Shown: piece after piece, positions 23,701 through 36,807 of the stretch
Position numbering within the stretch: position 1 is the stretch's first letter
Layout: each line of letters opens with the position of its first letter
Position numbers and translations under genes: made by a program
The notes under the pieces: model-generated
The model's database searches: none
Told to the model about the DNA's origin: nothing
What the model saw: only the letters and a program-made list of their open reading frames with translations
Assembly: GCF_018139145.2 (NCBI RefSeq)
Contig: NC_059478.1
Span: 13,437,001 to 13,501,000 of the forward strand
Direction: 5' to 3'
Length of the DNA stretch: 64,000 bases
Origin: Gymnogyps californianus
Taxonomy: Eukaryota; Chordata; Aves; Accipitriformes; Cathartidae

Positions 23701-26700
23701 CATATAAGGAAACAATACAGAAAACACTGCTGGGTTGAGGAAGTGTAGGTGAGGTGCAGTACTCTTCCACTGCATGTTTAATCTGCGCTTCTGACTACTT
23801 CCTTGGACCTTGAGAAAAAGACTTTAATTATTTATTTATTTTTGCCATAGTAGCAGATTGCAAGTTACAAGATCAAGGTACTTATGAAAATCTCTGAGGT
23901 TCTGTGTGCTTGAAAGCCAAGGACAAACCTTCAGGATTTCCATGGACTATAAACCTCTGTATTGTGTGCCACATTTACACTGTCAACCTATTACCTGAAG
24001 TGTCTTGTAGCTATTCCACTTTTAAACTTGACTGTGACCCTTTATTATTTTCATTCCCATGACCTCTTTGCCCCTCTTGTCCAATTTGAAGGACGTCATA
24101 TCTGTCTGGCACCAAATGGTTCCAGTACTCAGGAGCTTGAGTAAACGTTACAAAATAAGAGCAGCTAATTAAAAATCTGTAGTGTTGACATCTGTTTAAT
24201 ATATGCAATATTTCCAGAACTTGATAGCAGACCACCTTACAGTAGCAAGGGTCTAAGTCAGATTGTTTAAATAAAGTAATAATGAAGTATAGTCATATGG
24301 TTGTAAACTTGGAGCTATTCCAAATGGAGTCATAAAGTGTGCTAATTGGTTCTGAGACTTGGAATGCAGTAAAAGTCAAATTTTACAACAGTGACTATTA
24401 TACAGTGGAATTAACTTGGCTACTCTGGAGGTTTTAAATATACCTAGCCATTAAGAGGCAAAGTCACAAGATTATAGGGATTTTACTCGACTAACAGAGA
24501 GATTGACGTGTCCATTGTCATTGTTGAAGATTAAGATAACAAGAACAACTTAGTTAACGTATTTAGTTAAATGAGGGGAATGTACAATGCTATTTGTTTG
24601 AACAAATTAGTAGTACCTACAGGCTTGATTAGGTAACACATTGGAACATTCCCAAAAATTTAAGTAATGATTTGAGTCACTTGTTAATAGATCAAAATAT
24701 ATTTAATTAGTTGTACTACCATTATTTAGTCAAAGTTACGGAGCACCTTAATTTCATTAAATTCATTAAGTTAATAAGAAATATAGAGATTACTGCTTTG
24801 ATAGTGTTGAAACATCTATAATTTTTAAGACTATAAAATATAAGCAAAATCATTTGCCACCAAAGTAGTAATCTCAATGAAATGCATGACAAATGTCACA
24901 TCTGTTTAATATATTTATGTAAGTTCTAAACTAAAAGGAACTGTCAAAGGGTTTCTGCTTCGGTGGCTACTGTTACTTGAGGCACTCTATTTTCTGTGGG
25001 AGCAACTTCTCAATCCATTCAAACCTTTTTTCTACTAAAGTTATTTTTTTTTTTTATATTGCTGGGGATTGATATGGCATTTTTTATTACAACTTAATGA
25101 AAATGTCACCATTTATGTAATCCTTTCTGTATCTGTAAGATAATGATTATTGGAATCTGAAAATGAACAGACAAGTCAGTAAGTTGTGGTTATGCCAAAC
25201 CACTATAGTAGGCTTACCAGCTTAGACCACTGCCTGCCCAGTCCTATATCCTTTTTGACAATGGGAAATACAGACTTGGAAGGAAAACATGAAATACCAT
25301 TTACTGGACAGTTACACTAAAAGTGGTAGATAGGGAGCATTTGGTTGCTCCCCTGTTATTCCATGAGTCTGTTCTAATCTGAACTAATTCTCTAACATGA
25401 AATTCAGTGTTAGTAGTTTAATTAAAGCCAGCTACTTTCTGTCTAGTCTGTCCTGGTGGGTAGCTCAGCGGTATGCATTGGAACAGAACTCTGCTGGACT
25501 TTGCAGGATCTGTTATCTGTAGAGGCGTCTGCTCCTAATAACCTGTTTTTGAATGTGGAGGAACTGTCATGTTGGAGAAGGAAGGCAAGTTGTAGACGCA
25601 AGCAAGAAGGTCTTTTTCTTTAAGTCTCTGAATTCTCCATATCTGAAGTAAAACAATTTAGAACAACACAATTTAAAAGATGAATCATGAAAATTAAAAA
25701 GTAAAAGTAAAAAAGAGACAAGCATTGTATGCAGTTGTCTTCTTAAGTCATACTGAAGCAAATGAAAAGATAGGTGTAATAGATAATTCCCATTAATAAT
25801 TCAACTGGAAACAGGTGCAACAGTTGAAGTATTTAAACTGCACAAAGATGATGTTAGTTTAGTATCAATCAACAGCTGCGGAGTAATTGCCCTTTTAAAA
25901 TGTAGTTATAAAATTGTTGGCAACAATAACAGTAAGCCAGATCTATGACAATGTTGCTAATTTGATACTTGGATCACCAACAGATGCTCAGAAAAGCAGG
26001 TTTTCCATTCATAACTGAATTTGTGGGTAGCTTTTTTGCAAACATGTTATTGTAGAAGTGATGAGCTAATAAAATGTGTTGATTTAGTCTGCTAAATTTA
26101 GATAAAAGCTTACCTTTTCAATGTACTAAACTGTCAGAGTAATATGAGGTGAAAGGAAACCTTGTGCTTGAGCCATTTGTTTTTAAAAGAAAATATTTGC
26201 ATTTAAACATTGCAGAGCTAAATGAAGACATTGTAAAAGGCATCTGATTCATATCAGATTTACTATAAGGAAAAGCTCATATGATGCTTATATGATTCTT
26301 AAGAGGTGCTGAGGGATCAGATGCAAAATTGTTGTTAACACTGTCATGCAGTGTACTGCCAGAAAATATAATATAAAGCTGGACAACATCAGTTGTCTCC
26401 ATGTGTGAATAAAAAAAGAGAAATGCAAGTTTATTGAGCTGTTTATTGAAAAGTCTGGAAGGAAACTATAAGCTTTAGAGTGTGCGTTATTTTAAACTAT
26501 GTAGTTAAAAAGGCTTCTGGAGGAATTCTGCAGGATTCAGGAGAAAAGTGCATTGTCAAGACCTCAAATGTTTTTCAGCAATGTGAAACCACTAGAAACT
26601 AAACACAGGAGTTTAGTGGGGGAAAATGGGGTAGTAGTGACCTTTTTACAGAAAAGATGCATTGTAATCAACTAGCCCTTGTCCTCTTATTACGAACTGA

Positions 26701-29700
26701 AACATATGCTTTTATTTACTTGTCTGGCACTAAAATGGAAGAGGAGAACATCGGTTAATTCGAAATGCATATTTTTATCACTGGTTTGTTAGTATGTCGT
26801 AGAGGTAAGTACGGTAATAAGGTGATCAGAAGACCTGTACATTAGTTTTCTGAGAAACCCAAAGACTCAAGTTGTTGAGTCTAAGCTGTGCAAATCTTTA
26901 CTGAAGCCCGAATTATCTTTGATAGGATATAGGTTGATTTACTGTTAAGGGTGTGTAGAACAATGCGACTGTTAGATATTCTGCTATCAGTATCATGGGC
27001 CAGAAAGTATTGTTTCATTTCCAACTTGAAACTATCTGCATAAACTTCTAAACTAGTATGAAGTAGAAAAGACATGATTACAGGAAATAATGCTTCATTT
27101 TACGTTAAATGCTGCTAGGTCTTGAACTGTCCTAGTCATCAAGAAGAAAGTTTAGTGCTGAGATCCTGCTTCACTTGATTTAAAAAATAACCTCTCTAGA
27201 ACAGAGAGTGACAAGATTTCAAACCAGTGGGTTCCCTGGGATTGCTGCATTGTTCTGACTGCCATTCCTCTGGGAAAACTGAGAAACCGATTGCTGCCAT
27301 ATTTTCACCTCAGTGATAAGAAATGTTGAGAAAGCTGTTTAGGAACTCTCTTCTGTAACCTTCATTTCTTTCTCACTAAGAGTACACTGCCTGGCCTGAA
27401 CACCCATTTGATCTGAGGCTGTGTAAGCAGCTTTCTGTCTTGACTGTGAGGTTTACCAGAACTGCATCAGGAGCAAATCATCTTTTTGTAATGATTAGAA
27501 TTATTCTTTTGGAAGAGCAACTGGAGAAAGATGTTTTTTGTAGAGTTTACAGGAAGCCTTCTCAGTTTCTTCTCACCTTGTCATCTGCAGAACAAAATGG
27601 CAGTGATTGCTGAAATTCATTTCTTATACCCATTCTTTTTAGAGTTCCATGACAATTTATTCTACGAACAAACAGAACAACTTTGAATATATATGCAATA
27701 CTTGAATATATTCTTTGTCAGTTTGTTTTTTTTTTTCCTTTCCAATTTCAGGTGGTACTAATATAATTTTTCTGATTTATATTTCAATTGCATTATTTGG
27801 GGATCTTCCTGAAATTAGTACTAGTTTTGCTTTAAAATGTAGGTAAATCACTTTACATTTTTGGAAAAACAGACTTAAATTGTCTCATTAATTTGTCTTT
27901 CTCAACCTATCATTTTTTATATCTCTTAAAAGACATAGTATTTTAATGGCACATATTGATTTCTTTTTTTGCGTGTTTAAAAAGACCTTTTGCTAGCATA
28001 ATCCTACTTAGTTTAGCATATTAATCTGACTACAGGAATCACAGGGTATTATATAATACTTTAAATGTTATCAAATTTTGAACATTTAAAATATCATTGT
28101 GCATTATTCCCAGTTTTTCATTTTTGGTAAATATATATCAATAGATTTTATGATACCAAAGCAAGCATCCATGAACTTAGTCTTTGTAGATATGTTCACA
28201 GCTTCTCCCAGTTACTCCATTTGGATTACCAGATGAATGCAGCTGTAGGAGAAAAAGGTCAGGCAGCGAAGAAAAGGGACAGAAAGAATTAAATCTGAAT
28301 TTCTAATGTGAACGTTAAGTTACTTTGAAGCCGATCTTACAAGAACGTAGATCCAAAATGTAAAGACATCAGTAGTATTAACAATAAAACATTGCCAGTG
28401 TTGGTGGTGTGGTGGTAGTTATGTACAAACAGAGTAGGACTTGTTTCTGGTTTTGAGGGAATGTAATTTGAACAGTTTTTTGCTTACTGCCTGAATGAAA
28501 ATGTATGTGAGGTATAAAATCAGTTGGTTATCATAGAGGATTTTCAAGCTTATAACTAAACAAACCCTCTTTGGATTGTTATGTCTCAGCTAATTCTCCT
28601 ACAAAATAAACTCTATGGTTTTGAAGAAAAGGCTGGGGAAATGCATCTCTATATTGCAAAGATGGGATGCTGTTTTTCTTCTTTCTGATCTCTTTTTATC
28701 TTCTATCCCCGCTTTTGTTTTCTTTTTCCTCTCAGGCTACAGATACAGTGCAGAATAGTGATGAGGCAAAATTCAGCATAAATTAAAGCAGTCATTTGCA
28801 GATAACTGCTTTGGTCTCTAATCAGCCAAAGAGTGTTTATTTTCAGTAGATCAAATTGCTTCTGTTCCATTCTCTGTAGATTCCGTATGAGCCAATATCT
28901 GTTCTCTTTTTTTTTTAAAGCACATCTTGGTGTTACGTTCTCTTCCATCACAACAGAGAGAGAGAAAGCACAGCTTCTCTTGTTTCTACCTTTCTCTCTT
29001 TTCTGTTAAAGATATTTAGTGGAAGTTTAAGGATTCAGGGCAGCTACTAAAACTGCAAAGGTCATGCATAAGTCTTGCATTTGCCTTCAATCCTTATTTT
29101 GCAAATATAAGGTAGTTCAGATTGTGAAGAGGTATGAGTTGTGGAGCTCTGCTCTTATCTATTATGGAATACAAGCCAGTTTGGAAAAGTTTGGTTTTAG
29201 CACCAAATTGCTTGAGTCAAGATAACTCCAGAAACCATTCGTTATGGTGATGAGATTCTTTGTTTAAATAATATCCTCTGATGTATTATGAATGCCAATT
29301 ATTTTCTAAAATAGACATTACTTCTGTGCTGCAGAGCCTCCAATGCTGTATGACAGTGGATCAACCACTTCCCCTCACCTTTGAATCAATTTTTCTTTGC
29401 AAAATACTATTTTTTGATAATCTTATCATGGAGAACAGCAAGAATTGCCAAACTTTTTTTTTTTTTTACCTAGTTTGCTGGCAAAAACCTTAACAGGATT
29501 CGAACAGAAGTGCATTAAAAGCCCATTAGTAGCCATGTGTGCTGAAATAGGTAAGAAAACTCATTCAACTAGTTTCATCAATCCATCCTGAAGAATTTCA
29601 TGGTCTGCATGTGTTGTGATGGGTTTCTACCAGTATTAATCCTCAGTTTGAATGGGCCAGGTTATGTTGGCTTTGCTGTGCAAATGCAGATGATTTGCAT

Positions 29701-30299
29701 GCTCTATGTGATGTGTTGGATTTGCTGGACACAAATAGCAGATCGGATGAGGACGTTGGACTTATCAGCAGACTTGTCAGTGTGAACAGGCTTACATTTA
29801 CAATTCCTTTGTTATAAGAACCCAAACCAGATCAAAAGAAAACCCTTCTGAAATATAACTTCTAGTAAGGGGGAATATGACTTCCACTGGGGACATTGTA
29901 ACCGGAAAGTTCGAGCTTTGTCATAGTTACCAAGATGTTCTCTAGCTGCAGACAGTGCAGGATCAGTACCATTCATTTTCCTGCTAATAATGAATTCTCT
30001 TCCTTTTTGACTACAGGGTCATAATAGTTGAAAATGCAGCCTGACTCAATACCGACCTAAGACTGATCTCGTAGTAAGATAACTTGTTAGGAACTCAGCT
30101 GAGGTAATCTGGGAGTTAAATCCTTTAGGCTGTGAAAATGCATTAGGACTGGGCCAAATAGCTTCACTCCTCTTTTCAGGCTTACAACTGCTATCTAGCA
30201 AGCAGGGGTCTAGTACTTGTAAGCAGCTGGAGGAGTCAAGGGGGAATTAGGAGAAGGAACAAAAAACAATACTTTTTTTTTCCTTCACTTCTCAGACCC

Positions 30300-30894
30300 T
30301 GTTGTGGTTTAACCCCAGCCGGCAACTAAGCACCACACAGCTGCTCGCTGACTCCCCTGCGGTTGGGTGGGGGAGAGAATCGGAAGGGTAAAAGTGAGGA
30401 AACTCGTGGGTTGAGATAAAGAGAGTTTAATAGGGAAAGCAAATGCCACGCACGTAAGCAAAGCAAAACAAGGAATTCATTCACCACTTCCCATCGGCAG
30501 GCAGGTGTTCAGCCATCTCCAGGAAAGCAGGGCTCCATCACACGTAACAGTGACTTGGGAAGACAAACACCATCACTCCGAATGTCCCACCCCTTCCTTC
30601 TTCTTCCCCCAGCTTTATATGCTGAGCATGACGTCCTATGGTATGGAATGTCCCTTTGGTCATTTGGGGTCAGCTGTCCCGGCTGTGTCCCCTCCCGACT
30701 TCTTGTGCCCCCCAGCCTCCTCACTGGTGGGGTGGGGTGAGAAGCAGAAAAGGCCTTGACTCTGTGTAAGCACTGCTCAGCAGTAACAAAAACATCCCTG
30801 TATTATCAACACTGTTTCCAGCACAAATCCAAAACATAGCCCCACACTAGCTCCTATGAAGAAAATGAACTCTATCCCAGCCAAAACCAGCACA
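30300..30894 (-). mobile_element. Solo ERV LTR, copy C, with intact target duplication
   Basis: On the plus strand it runs TGTTGTGGTTTAACCCC ... CTATCCCAGCCAAAACCAGCACA. The flanks GACCC (30295-30299) and GACCC (30895-30899) are a perfect 5-bp target duplication. The central part (for example CATCTCCAGGAAAGCAGGG and CACTTCCCATCGGCAGGC) is shared with copy D and absent from A and B, so C and D form the second subfamily. TATA box and CRE-like site are both intact. Nothing retroviral lies between or beside the ends, so this is a solo LTR produced by recombination between the two LTRs of a former provirus. Frames of 60-84 codons on both strands inside it (about 30505-30759) are LTR sequence, not genes. 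Confidence 0.93.
30614..30635 (-). promoter_or_regulatory. LTR copy C promoter: TATA box and CRE-like site
   Basis: On the minus strand, GACGTCA (complement of 30629-30635) lies nine bases upstream of TATAAA (complement of 30614-30619). This is the layout of a compact RNA polymerase II promoter. If active it would transcribe leftwards. Activity is inferred from motifs only. Confidence 0.65.
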
Positions 30895-33196
30895 GACCCT
30901 CTGAATCTTGCTTTACTGTAGGGAAAATACCCTGACTAGTCTTATTCTCTACCTACCTACAGGTCTTTGCTGTCCCCTGATGTTTCCTTTATTTTTTTAT
31001 ATGTACAAAATGAAGATTGAAGATAATTTCCCCCCGATCTAGCTGGTCTTTTCTGTGCATTTCTAGTGCCAAGCACAGCAGAACTCCTGTCTCAGTTAAG
31101 GTCTGTGTGTGTTACTGTCATCTATAAGTTTTAAATCAGCCTCTAAATGACTCACTTCCTAGAAAAACCTCTCTGTCCTCTAGTGCAGTTAAAAATAGGG
31201 ATAATATTTTGATATATTTGCATAATATTTTTCCTCTTCTGGATGCATGTTTTCATGTAAGTACTGTGAGAAGGTATAAACTTACAAATTTCACCCTAAT
31301 TCCTGAATTACATTCGAATAAAAAAACAAGCAGACTCTCTTTCATGAGATAATTCAATCTGTCACCACAAGAAAGAAATACGAATCATAACCTAGTGCCC
31401 TAAATCTTTCCATGATAAACAGCAGGACAGACACAGTAACTACAGTTGAGAGATATTCAGTTATTAAAGTAGTGTGAATGTTTTTGTGGTGTACACTAAC
31501 AGATTTACAGTTATTTGATGAAGTAAATAAAAATAACAATTTTAGGAGTTAAGATTTCATTCTACAGGCTTTAGGTGCTCTACAGGTAATTACTACATCT
31601 ATCTGTCAGCAATGGTGTGATGTAATGGAAAGCCTAATTTATAGAAGGGGTCTTGTGAATTTCTCCAGAAGTTTTCAAGAATGAAGATGCAGGAAGAAAA
31701 AGCTGTCTTTGCACATAAATGGACTTTGACTCTTCTTTTCTGTTTCTCTGTGGATAGTTTATAGGACACTTGCTAGAAATCACTACTGCTTTGCAGCTGG
31801 TATTATGACTGTGAAGTAGGTACCTTTTTGAATGAGAGGTCAGAAACATCTGGAAGTTAGTGTTCATTTTCACATGCTTTCTAGTTACACAGGATTGTGT
31901 TGATGCAAATACATGTCTGAATAAGAAGCTTTACAGATGCCTTAAAATTTGAATGTGGAAAAATCCTAGTTACTTGCAGTTCTGATTTTCAAAGACTTCT
32001 GGTTTTTGAGCAAATACATGTGTGGTACTCCTTTAAAGGAAGCATAGCTACAAATGGCAATGTTTATTGTCTCCTATTCTGAGCAAATGATCAAAGGATA
32101 AAATATCAGGTAAATTATATATGTTAAATCACATTTTTATTAATACATCACAGTCCAATTTCAGTAATATGTTATATTAATTCATATACATGATTATTAA
32201 ATTAATTTGCTAAGTTTTTTATGTTTAGTTAAAACTATGAAATGAAAGAAGGAAATATAATAATTGAGACAAGAAGGAAATTTATATTTTCGTGCCCTAG
32301 GATGAAATTCTGTTTCTCCTCTTACTCTTTGTGAGCTTGCTTGAGTAGCACAGAATGAAAATTAAAATTGTTCTTCAAATTTACTTACCTAGCTTCCTTT
32401 CTTGGCTATATTTCCTTTCCAGAACCTGTCATCTAAAGTGGTTCCTCAGTTCCTCATAAATATGTCATCTTCACACCTTCATGTAAGACAGTTGTCTCCT
32501 TCCCTTACTTCCATAAGTATTTTCCTTTTTAGTCCTGCAAAATTCAGCTCCTTACCCATTTTCTCTTATTTAGATTCCTTTTCTACTATCTGATGTGAAC
32601 TTTTCCATGCTATTTGATTAGTATTCTTGGCAAACTTTCTTAACTTTGCAATTATGCTGGGAGGATGTCATTGTTGATTTTTTTTGTCTCTTTTATCTTT
32701 AACCTCAAACTTATTGGAATGTTGTTCTGAATGGTCTGTTTTTGTTATGATGTATCATTATATACTGTTTTTATTTACCAAGACATACCTCACAATTTTA
32801 TACGTAGCTTTTATTAGGCAATCAACCATAGTAACTCTCCAGTTACTGAAGTGATTGTTTCAGGAATTAAACATCGTAATTATGTGTTCAACTTGAAGTT
32901 CTCCATTTTGCTCTGTACTACTCCAGTGGAGAGAGATGCAGATGATTTTGGATAGCCAAGTTGAAGTGAGTTTTAGTTAAGCTCATGTGACTGAGGCTTA
33001 TGATCATTATGGCTTGATGGATGGTATATGGCATCTTCTGTGACTAGCAGTGAACACAACTTTAAAATGCTTGTAGGAATTTGTAGAGACACTAGGACAG
33101 ACATGAGACAATGGCAAGCTTCTTCTAAGCTTTCCTTTTGTGCCAACAGGTTTTAGAGTCTGCTGAACTCATACCCCAAACATGCTGAAGCTCTGG
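30895..33196. other. Unique sequence between LTR copy C and the CR1 element
   Basis: No gene, RNA or repeat is recognised. The longest frames are about 60-80 codons and carry no motif. Confidence 0.6.
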
Positions 33197-33760
33197 TCAT
33201 AGAATCATAGAACAGCCCAGGTTGGAAGGGACCCTGAAAGATCACCTGGTCCAACGTTTTGTGGAAAAGGGAGCCTAGGTGAGATTATCTAATGCCTTGT
33301 CCAGTTGCATCTTGAAAACCTCCAGTGATGGGGACTCTACCATGTCCCTGGGGAGGTTGTTCCAATGACTGATTGTTCTCACTGTAAAAAATTTCTTTCT
33401 TATATCAAGATGAAATTTCTCCTGGTGCAACTCATACACGTTGTCCCTTGTTCTCTCCATGTGGCTCCTTGTGACGAGAGACCCGCCGTTCTTGTTGTAG
33501 CCACCCTTTAAGTACTGGAAAACTGTGATGTGTTCCCCCCTAAGCCTTCTCTTCTCCAGGGTGAAAAGACCTAACTCTTCAGTCTTTCCTCAAAGGGCAG
33601 GTTCTCCAGCCATTTGGTAATCTTTGTGGCCCTCCTTTGGACCCTACCCAGTCTTTTTTGAATTGTGGGGACCAAAACTGGACGTAGTACTCCAGGTGCA
33701 GCCTGACAAGTGCTGAGAAGAGGGGTCAACTGGCTATATTCTCGTTGTTGACCTGCTGAA
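33197..33760 (-). mobile_element. CR1 LINE, 5'-truncated 3' end
   Basis: The plus strand begins TCATAGAATCATAGAA, the reverse complement of the ATTCTATGA-type 3' terminal repeat that CR1 elements use in place of a poly-A tail. Going leftwards on the minus strand from about 33760, the sequence encodes the C-terminal part of the CR1 ORF2 reverse-transcriptase protein. The last 61 residues remain open (33460 to 33275) and include HWNNLPRDMVESPSLEVFK, matching the conserved W-N-x-L-P ... S-P-S-L-x-x-F-K end of CR1 ORF2, and stop with TAG at 33277-33275. Upstream, the frame is broken near 33560-33600 by small indels. The 3' untranslated part is about 78 bp. The 5' boundary is approximate because similarity fades. 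This is a dead, typical truncated insertion. Confidence 0.95.
33275..33460 (-). pseudogene. C-terminal remnant of CR1 ORF2 (reverse transcriptase/endonuclease protein)
   Basis: This 61-codon open piece corresponds to the extreme C terminus of the CR1 ORF2 protein, downstream of the catalytic domain. It has no catalytic residues and no promoter, and the first methionine is internal to the original protein, so it is a fossil and not a gene. Conserved landmarks are LHQEKFHLDIRKKFF near the start and LPRDMVESPSLEVFK near the end. Confidence 0.9.
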
Positions 33761-35195
33761 GTAGATTATGTTGTAATGTTTCTATGGTGAGAGGTGAATG
33801 ATAAATGTGCTTATAATTACCTGTTATGAGAAAAAAGTTTATAACCTTAGTTCTCAATGTAAGTCTATCTAACTTAGTTTCCAAAACCAGGACTATTTTC
33901 AGTTATGAAGTACATATTAATTCTGCACTATAACTGGGTCATATATGCGTGTGAGAGGGAAATACTGTGGTAAGTATAAAAATAAATTTATAGCAACTAG
34001 ATTGCCTAGTGACTGCTGCTCCATAAATATCTTCAACAAAAATTAACATATTTCAGGTGTAAGTGGAAATATATATCTGAAAATGAAGGGAGGTGACCAA
34101 AACCAAAAGTGGAGTAGCCTGTCTAATAAGAAAATACTGGAGAGGATAGAAACTTCATGGCTTCACAATCCCATGTCCCAGCACAGTTAGAAAAGTAAAT
34201 AAAACTAGAGAGGAGTTATCACAATGGTCAACAATAATCTTTGTTAAAACACCCATTTCTAGTGGCATGGAATGGTTTTGTATTCCAGCAGCACTGGGGC
34301 GATCACCAGCATTACTGATAAATCAGATCATGCTACAAGGTCAGTCTCCTTTGTGATGAAGTCTGTTTGCACCTAAAGGAGCAAATGTTCCAAACTTTAT
34401 TTCTTTTACAAAGTCATACTTTATTGCTGAATCAAGCATTTGACTTTGGAGTTATTAGTTGAGTGGGATTGTCTGAGTCCTCTCCAGATTTCACTCTGAA
34501 AGAAAGTGGAACATCATAAGATACAAACAATGGATTTCTGATACTTAAGGATGTTTTTATAAGCTCATAAACAGTCAAACAAAATTGCCCTAAAAATAGC
34601 TGCCTAGGCCTGTAGCAGTTAAGACTTTGTTAATGTTTAGCACCAAAGAAATAATAGAGAAAAGGAACACAGGCAGGAAAAGAGAGAAAATGAGAGCTAT
34701 GAGAGACAAAACAATGCTTTTTTAAGTGAGAAAAAGAGAAAAGAAAATCACTTTCAGAACTTAGTTTAGGAGAATAAAATTTAGAGATGTGTTGCACTAT
34801 CATTTTAAGAATCTAAACTTTGCCACCAGGTATCATTTATTAACAAGATGCAGGATTAACATTATGTTGTACTATTCCTATGTACTTTTGATTGTATCAG
34901 ATCAGTTTTTATTTCAACATGCATGCAAAAGGAATCCTAAAATGAATCCACAGCTTTTTATTTTTTAGTTAATTTTTTCAGTGTAATAACTAGTAAATCA
35001 CAGGTCCAAGATAAGATGTGCTTGTTTATGAGCTTTAGGGTTTTAGGGTTTTTCTGTTTCATTGGGTTTTTTCTTTGCTTTTTTTTCCTTGAAGGGGGGA
35101 GGTTGCATTTGTGGCTGACTCATATGATATTAATATTATTATTAATGCTGCCATATGTGTGTATTGGGCACCACCTCAGTGGCCTATCTAATAAG

Positions 35196-35219
35196 TATGT
35201 GTGTGTGTATATATATATG
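35196..35219. repeat. (GT)n(AT)n alternating purine-pyrimidine tract
   Basis: About five GT units run directly into about five AT units, giving some 24 bases of strict purine-pyrimidine alternation. It is a compound microsatellite. Confidence 0.85.
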
Positions 35220-36600
35220 GGTTACTTTTCTAGCAGATTTTGCTTCTGTCTTGGATAGGCCAAAAACTTTTTTTTTTTAATTTTCCCTTTCTTTTTGGAT
35301 ACCCCTAATACACTAGGTAGCACATATAGCTCATTTGCTGTTTGATAAATTTGCCTGTTTCATATGTTCAGTACTATTTAGCTAGTCAGTGAGCAGATCT
35401 CTTTTTTCTTTATTCCTCCTCAAAACAAATAATCCACTGACAGAAGCTTAGTAATTGATCTGAAATTGGATGGACAGAATCATCATTACCCAAACACTAG
35501 CTCTTTAATTCCTGTCAGCTTTTGGTCTTCGTTTAATCAATATGTTTAGCAGTAATACAGGATGAAGTGGTCAGGACTGCACTGACCAGTCTACAATAAT
35601 TCCATATATGGAATCTGTAAAATTGAGAATTGATTTTGTCCCAGTGTGGAATGTTTAAAATAAGTGAATTAAAAGGTTGATTTGCACTGTGGAAAACTCT
35701 GATTTAGATACTATTACCCAGATTCAGACCAGGTTTTTTTTTCTTCGCAGATTATTGTGGGAAAGTTAAACACAACAAGGACAGCTTTAACTTTAGGGAA
35801 CACTCAAGATGGTGATGGGGAGAGATATTTTTGTCATCTTTGTTTTTGGAGTAAATTTCATATGACTGAAAATATCCTGCCTAGCTCCAACAATGATTTT
35901 TAATTTTTGGCGTCAAGAGTAATAATACATATTTGAAAAGTGTATTGCTTTATAACATATTAGTCCAGACATACAAGTGAAAGGAGAGTTACAGAATGTC
36001 AGGAATCTTCTATGACTGCTCCCTTTGTGAAAATATTTTTTTTTTTTTTTACAAGTTACATTTGCAGAGTCAGCTCAAATAACAAAACTTTTTGCAATAA
36101 TTGTTTGGATTATAAAATTGCCTATAATAAACTGCTGTTTACTACCTGCTTTTCTATTGTTTAATGCATGTTTTTCTCATCTAATACTTGGTAAAATATT
36201 TAAGTGTAACTCAGAAGATCAACTTTCCCAATTAACTCATATACAATTCTGCTTTTCACATATGAATTTTCAAATGTTTGTTCAGTAACTTTGTATCCTT
36301 CAACAAATGGAAAAAAACAAGCTAAATTGTCCCAAAGCATCTTGCAGCCCAGTGCTCAATCTGAGAACATTAGAAATATTCATTCAGAGTGCAGTGCTCA
36401 GTTAAGCTGTACTGTATCTCCTAAGGTCTAGGATTTTTCCTCAGGGTTTCAAATATGTAATTTCAGTTAACCCATATGAAGAAGGTGCTAAAATAGATGC
36501 TGGTTTTGTACAGGAGAATGTGTGCTGCTTTATTTCCAATCTAATGGACAGACCACACCTGAAGTATTGTTTCTACTTAAAATAATTATTTAAGGCTTTG

Positions 36601-36656
36601 AAAGAATGAATAATGAACCTGTTACATGAAAGAATGAATAATGAACCTGTTACATA
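36601..36656. repeat. Tandem duplication of a 28-bp unit
   Basis: Two consecutive 28-base copies (36601-36628 and 36629-36656) begin AAAGAATGAATAATGAACCT and differ only at the last base (G versus A). A third partial copy, AAAGAAT, follows. The near identity indicates a recent duplication. Confidence 0.95.
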
Positions 36657-36807
36657 AAAGAATAGTGTTAATGTTTTAAAGAGAAAATTATAAAGATGGC
36701 AATTTAGCCTTTTGTTTTCCCCCAAGCATCAAAGAGTTTTCGAATTGTATGCTACTAATGCTGTCCCTTAACACAGAGCTACTAAAAAGCATGAGCCAGA
36801 AGTTTGG

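Larger units (their letters stand above)
17553..30299. other. Unique AT-rich desert with two old repeat traces
   Basis: No gene is supported across these 12.7 kb. Contents: a CR1-like reverse-transcriptase trace at about 18480-18540, T15 at 18699-18713, a short inverted-repeat unit at 20401-20466, A15 at 20761-20775, a slightly GC-richer patch around 22160-22400 with no recognisable content, and a tRNA A-box look-alike at 25461-25471 without a matching B box. Open frames are all under about 90 codons. Confidence 0.55.

Noticed and set aside
23826..23842. Overlapping ATTTA pentamers resembling an AU-rich mRNA decay element
   Set aside because: Such motifs are common by chance in AT-rich DNA, and no transcript end or 3' UTR is recognised here.
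25461..25471. TAGCTCAGCGG, a match to the tRNA A box
   Set aside because: No B box (GGTTCRANNCC) or cloverleaf pairing follows at the proper distance, so neither a tRNA nor a tRNA-derived SINE can be supported.
30505..30759. Open frames on both strands, closely similar to those at 55932-56209
   Set aside because: Both places are the same central part of LTR copies C and D. The similarity reflects the shared LTR and not a gene family.
33275..33460. Minus-strand 61-codon frame as a small gene
   Set aside because: It is the C terminus of CR1 ORF2 in a 5'-truncated insertion, with no promoter or catalytic part.
35032..35052. TTTAGGG-like repeats resembling a telomere unit
   Set aside because: Only about two imperfect units occur, and the vertebrate telomere unit is TTAGGG in long arrays. 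This is part of a G/T-rich simple stretch.
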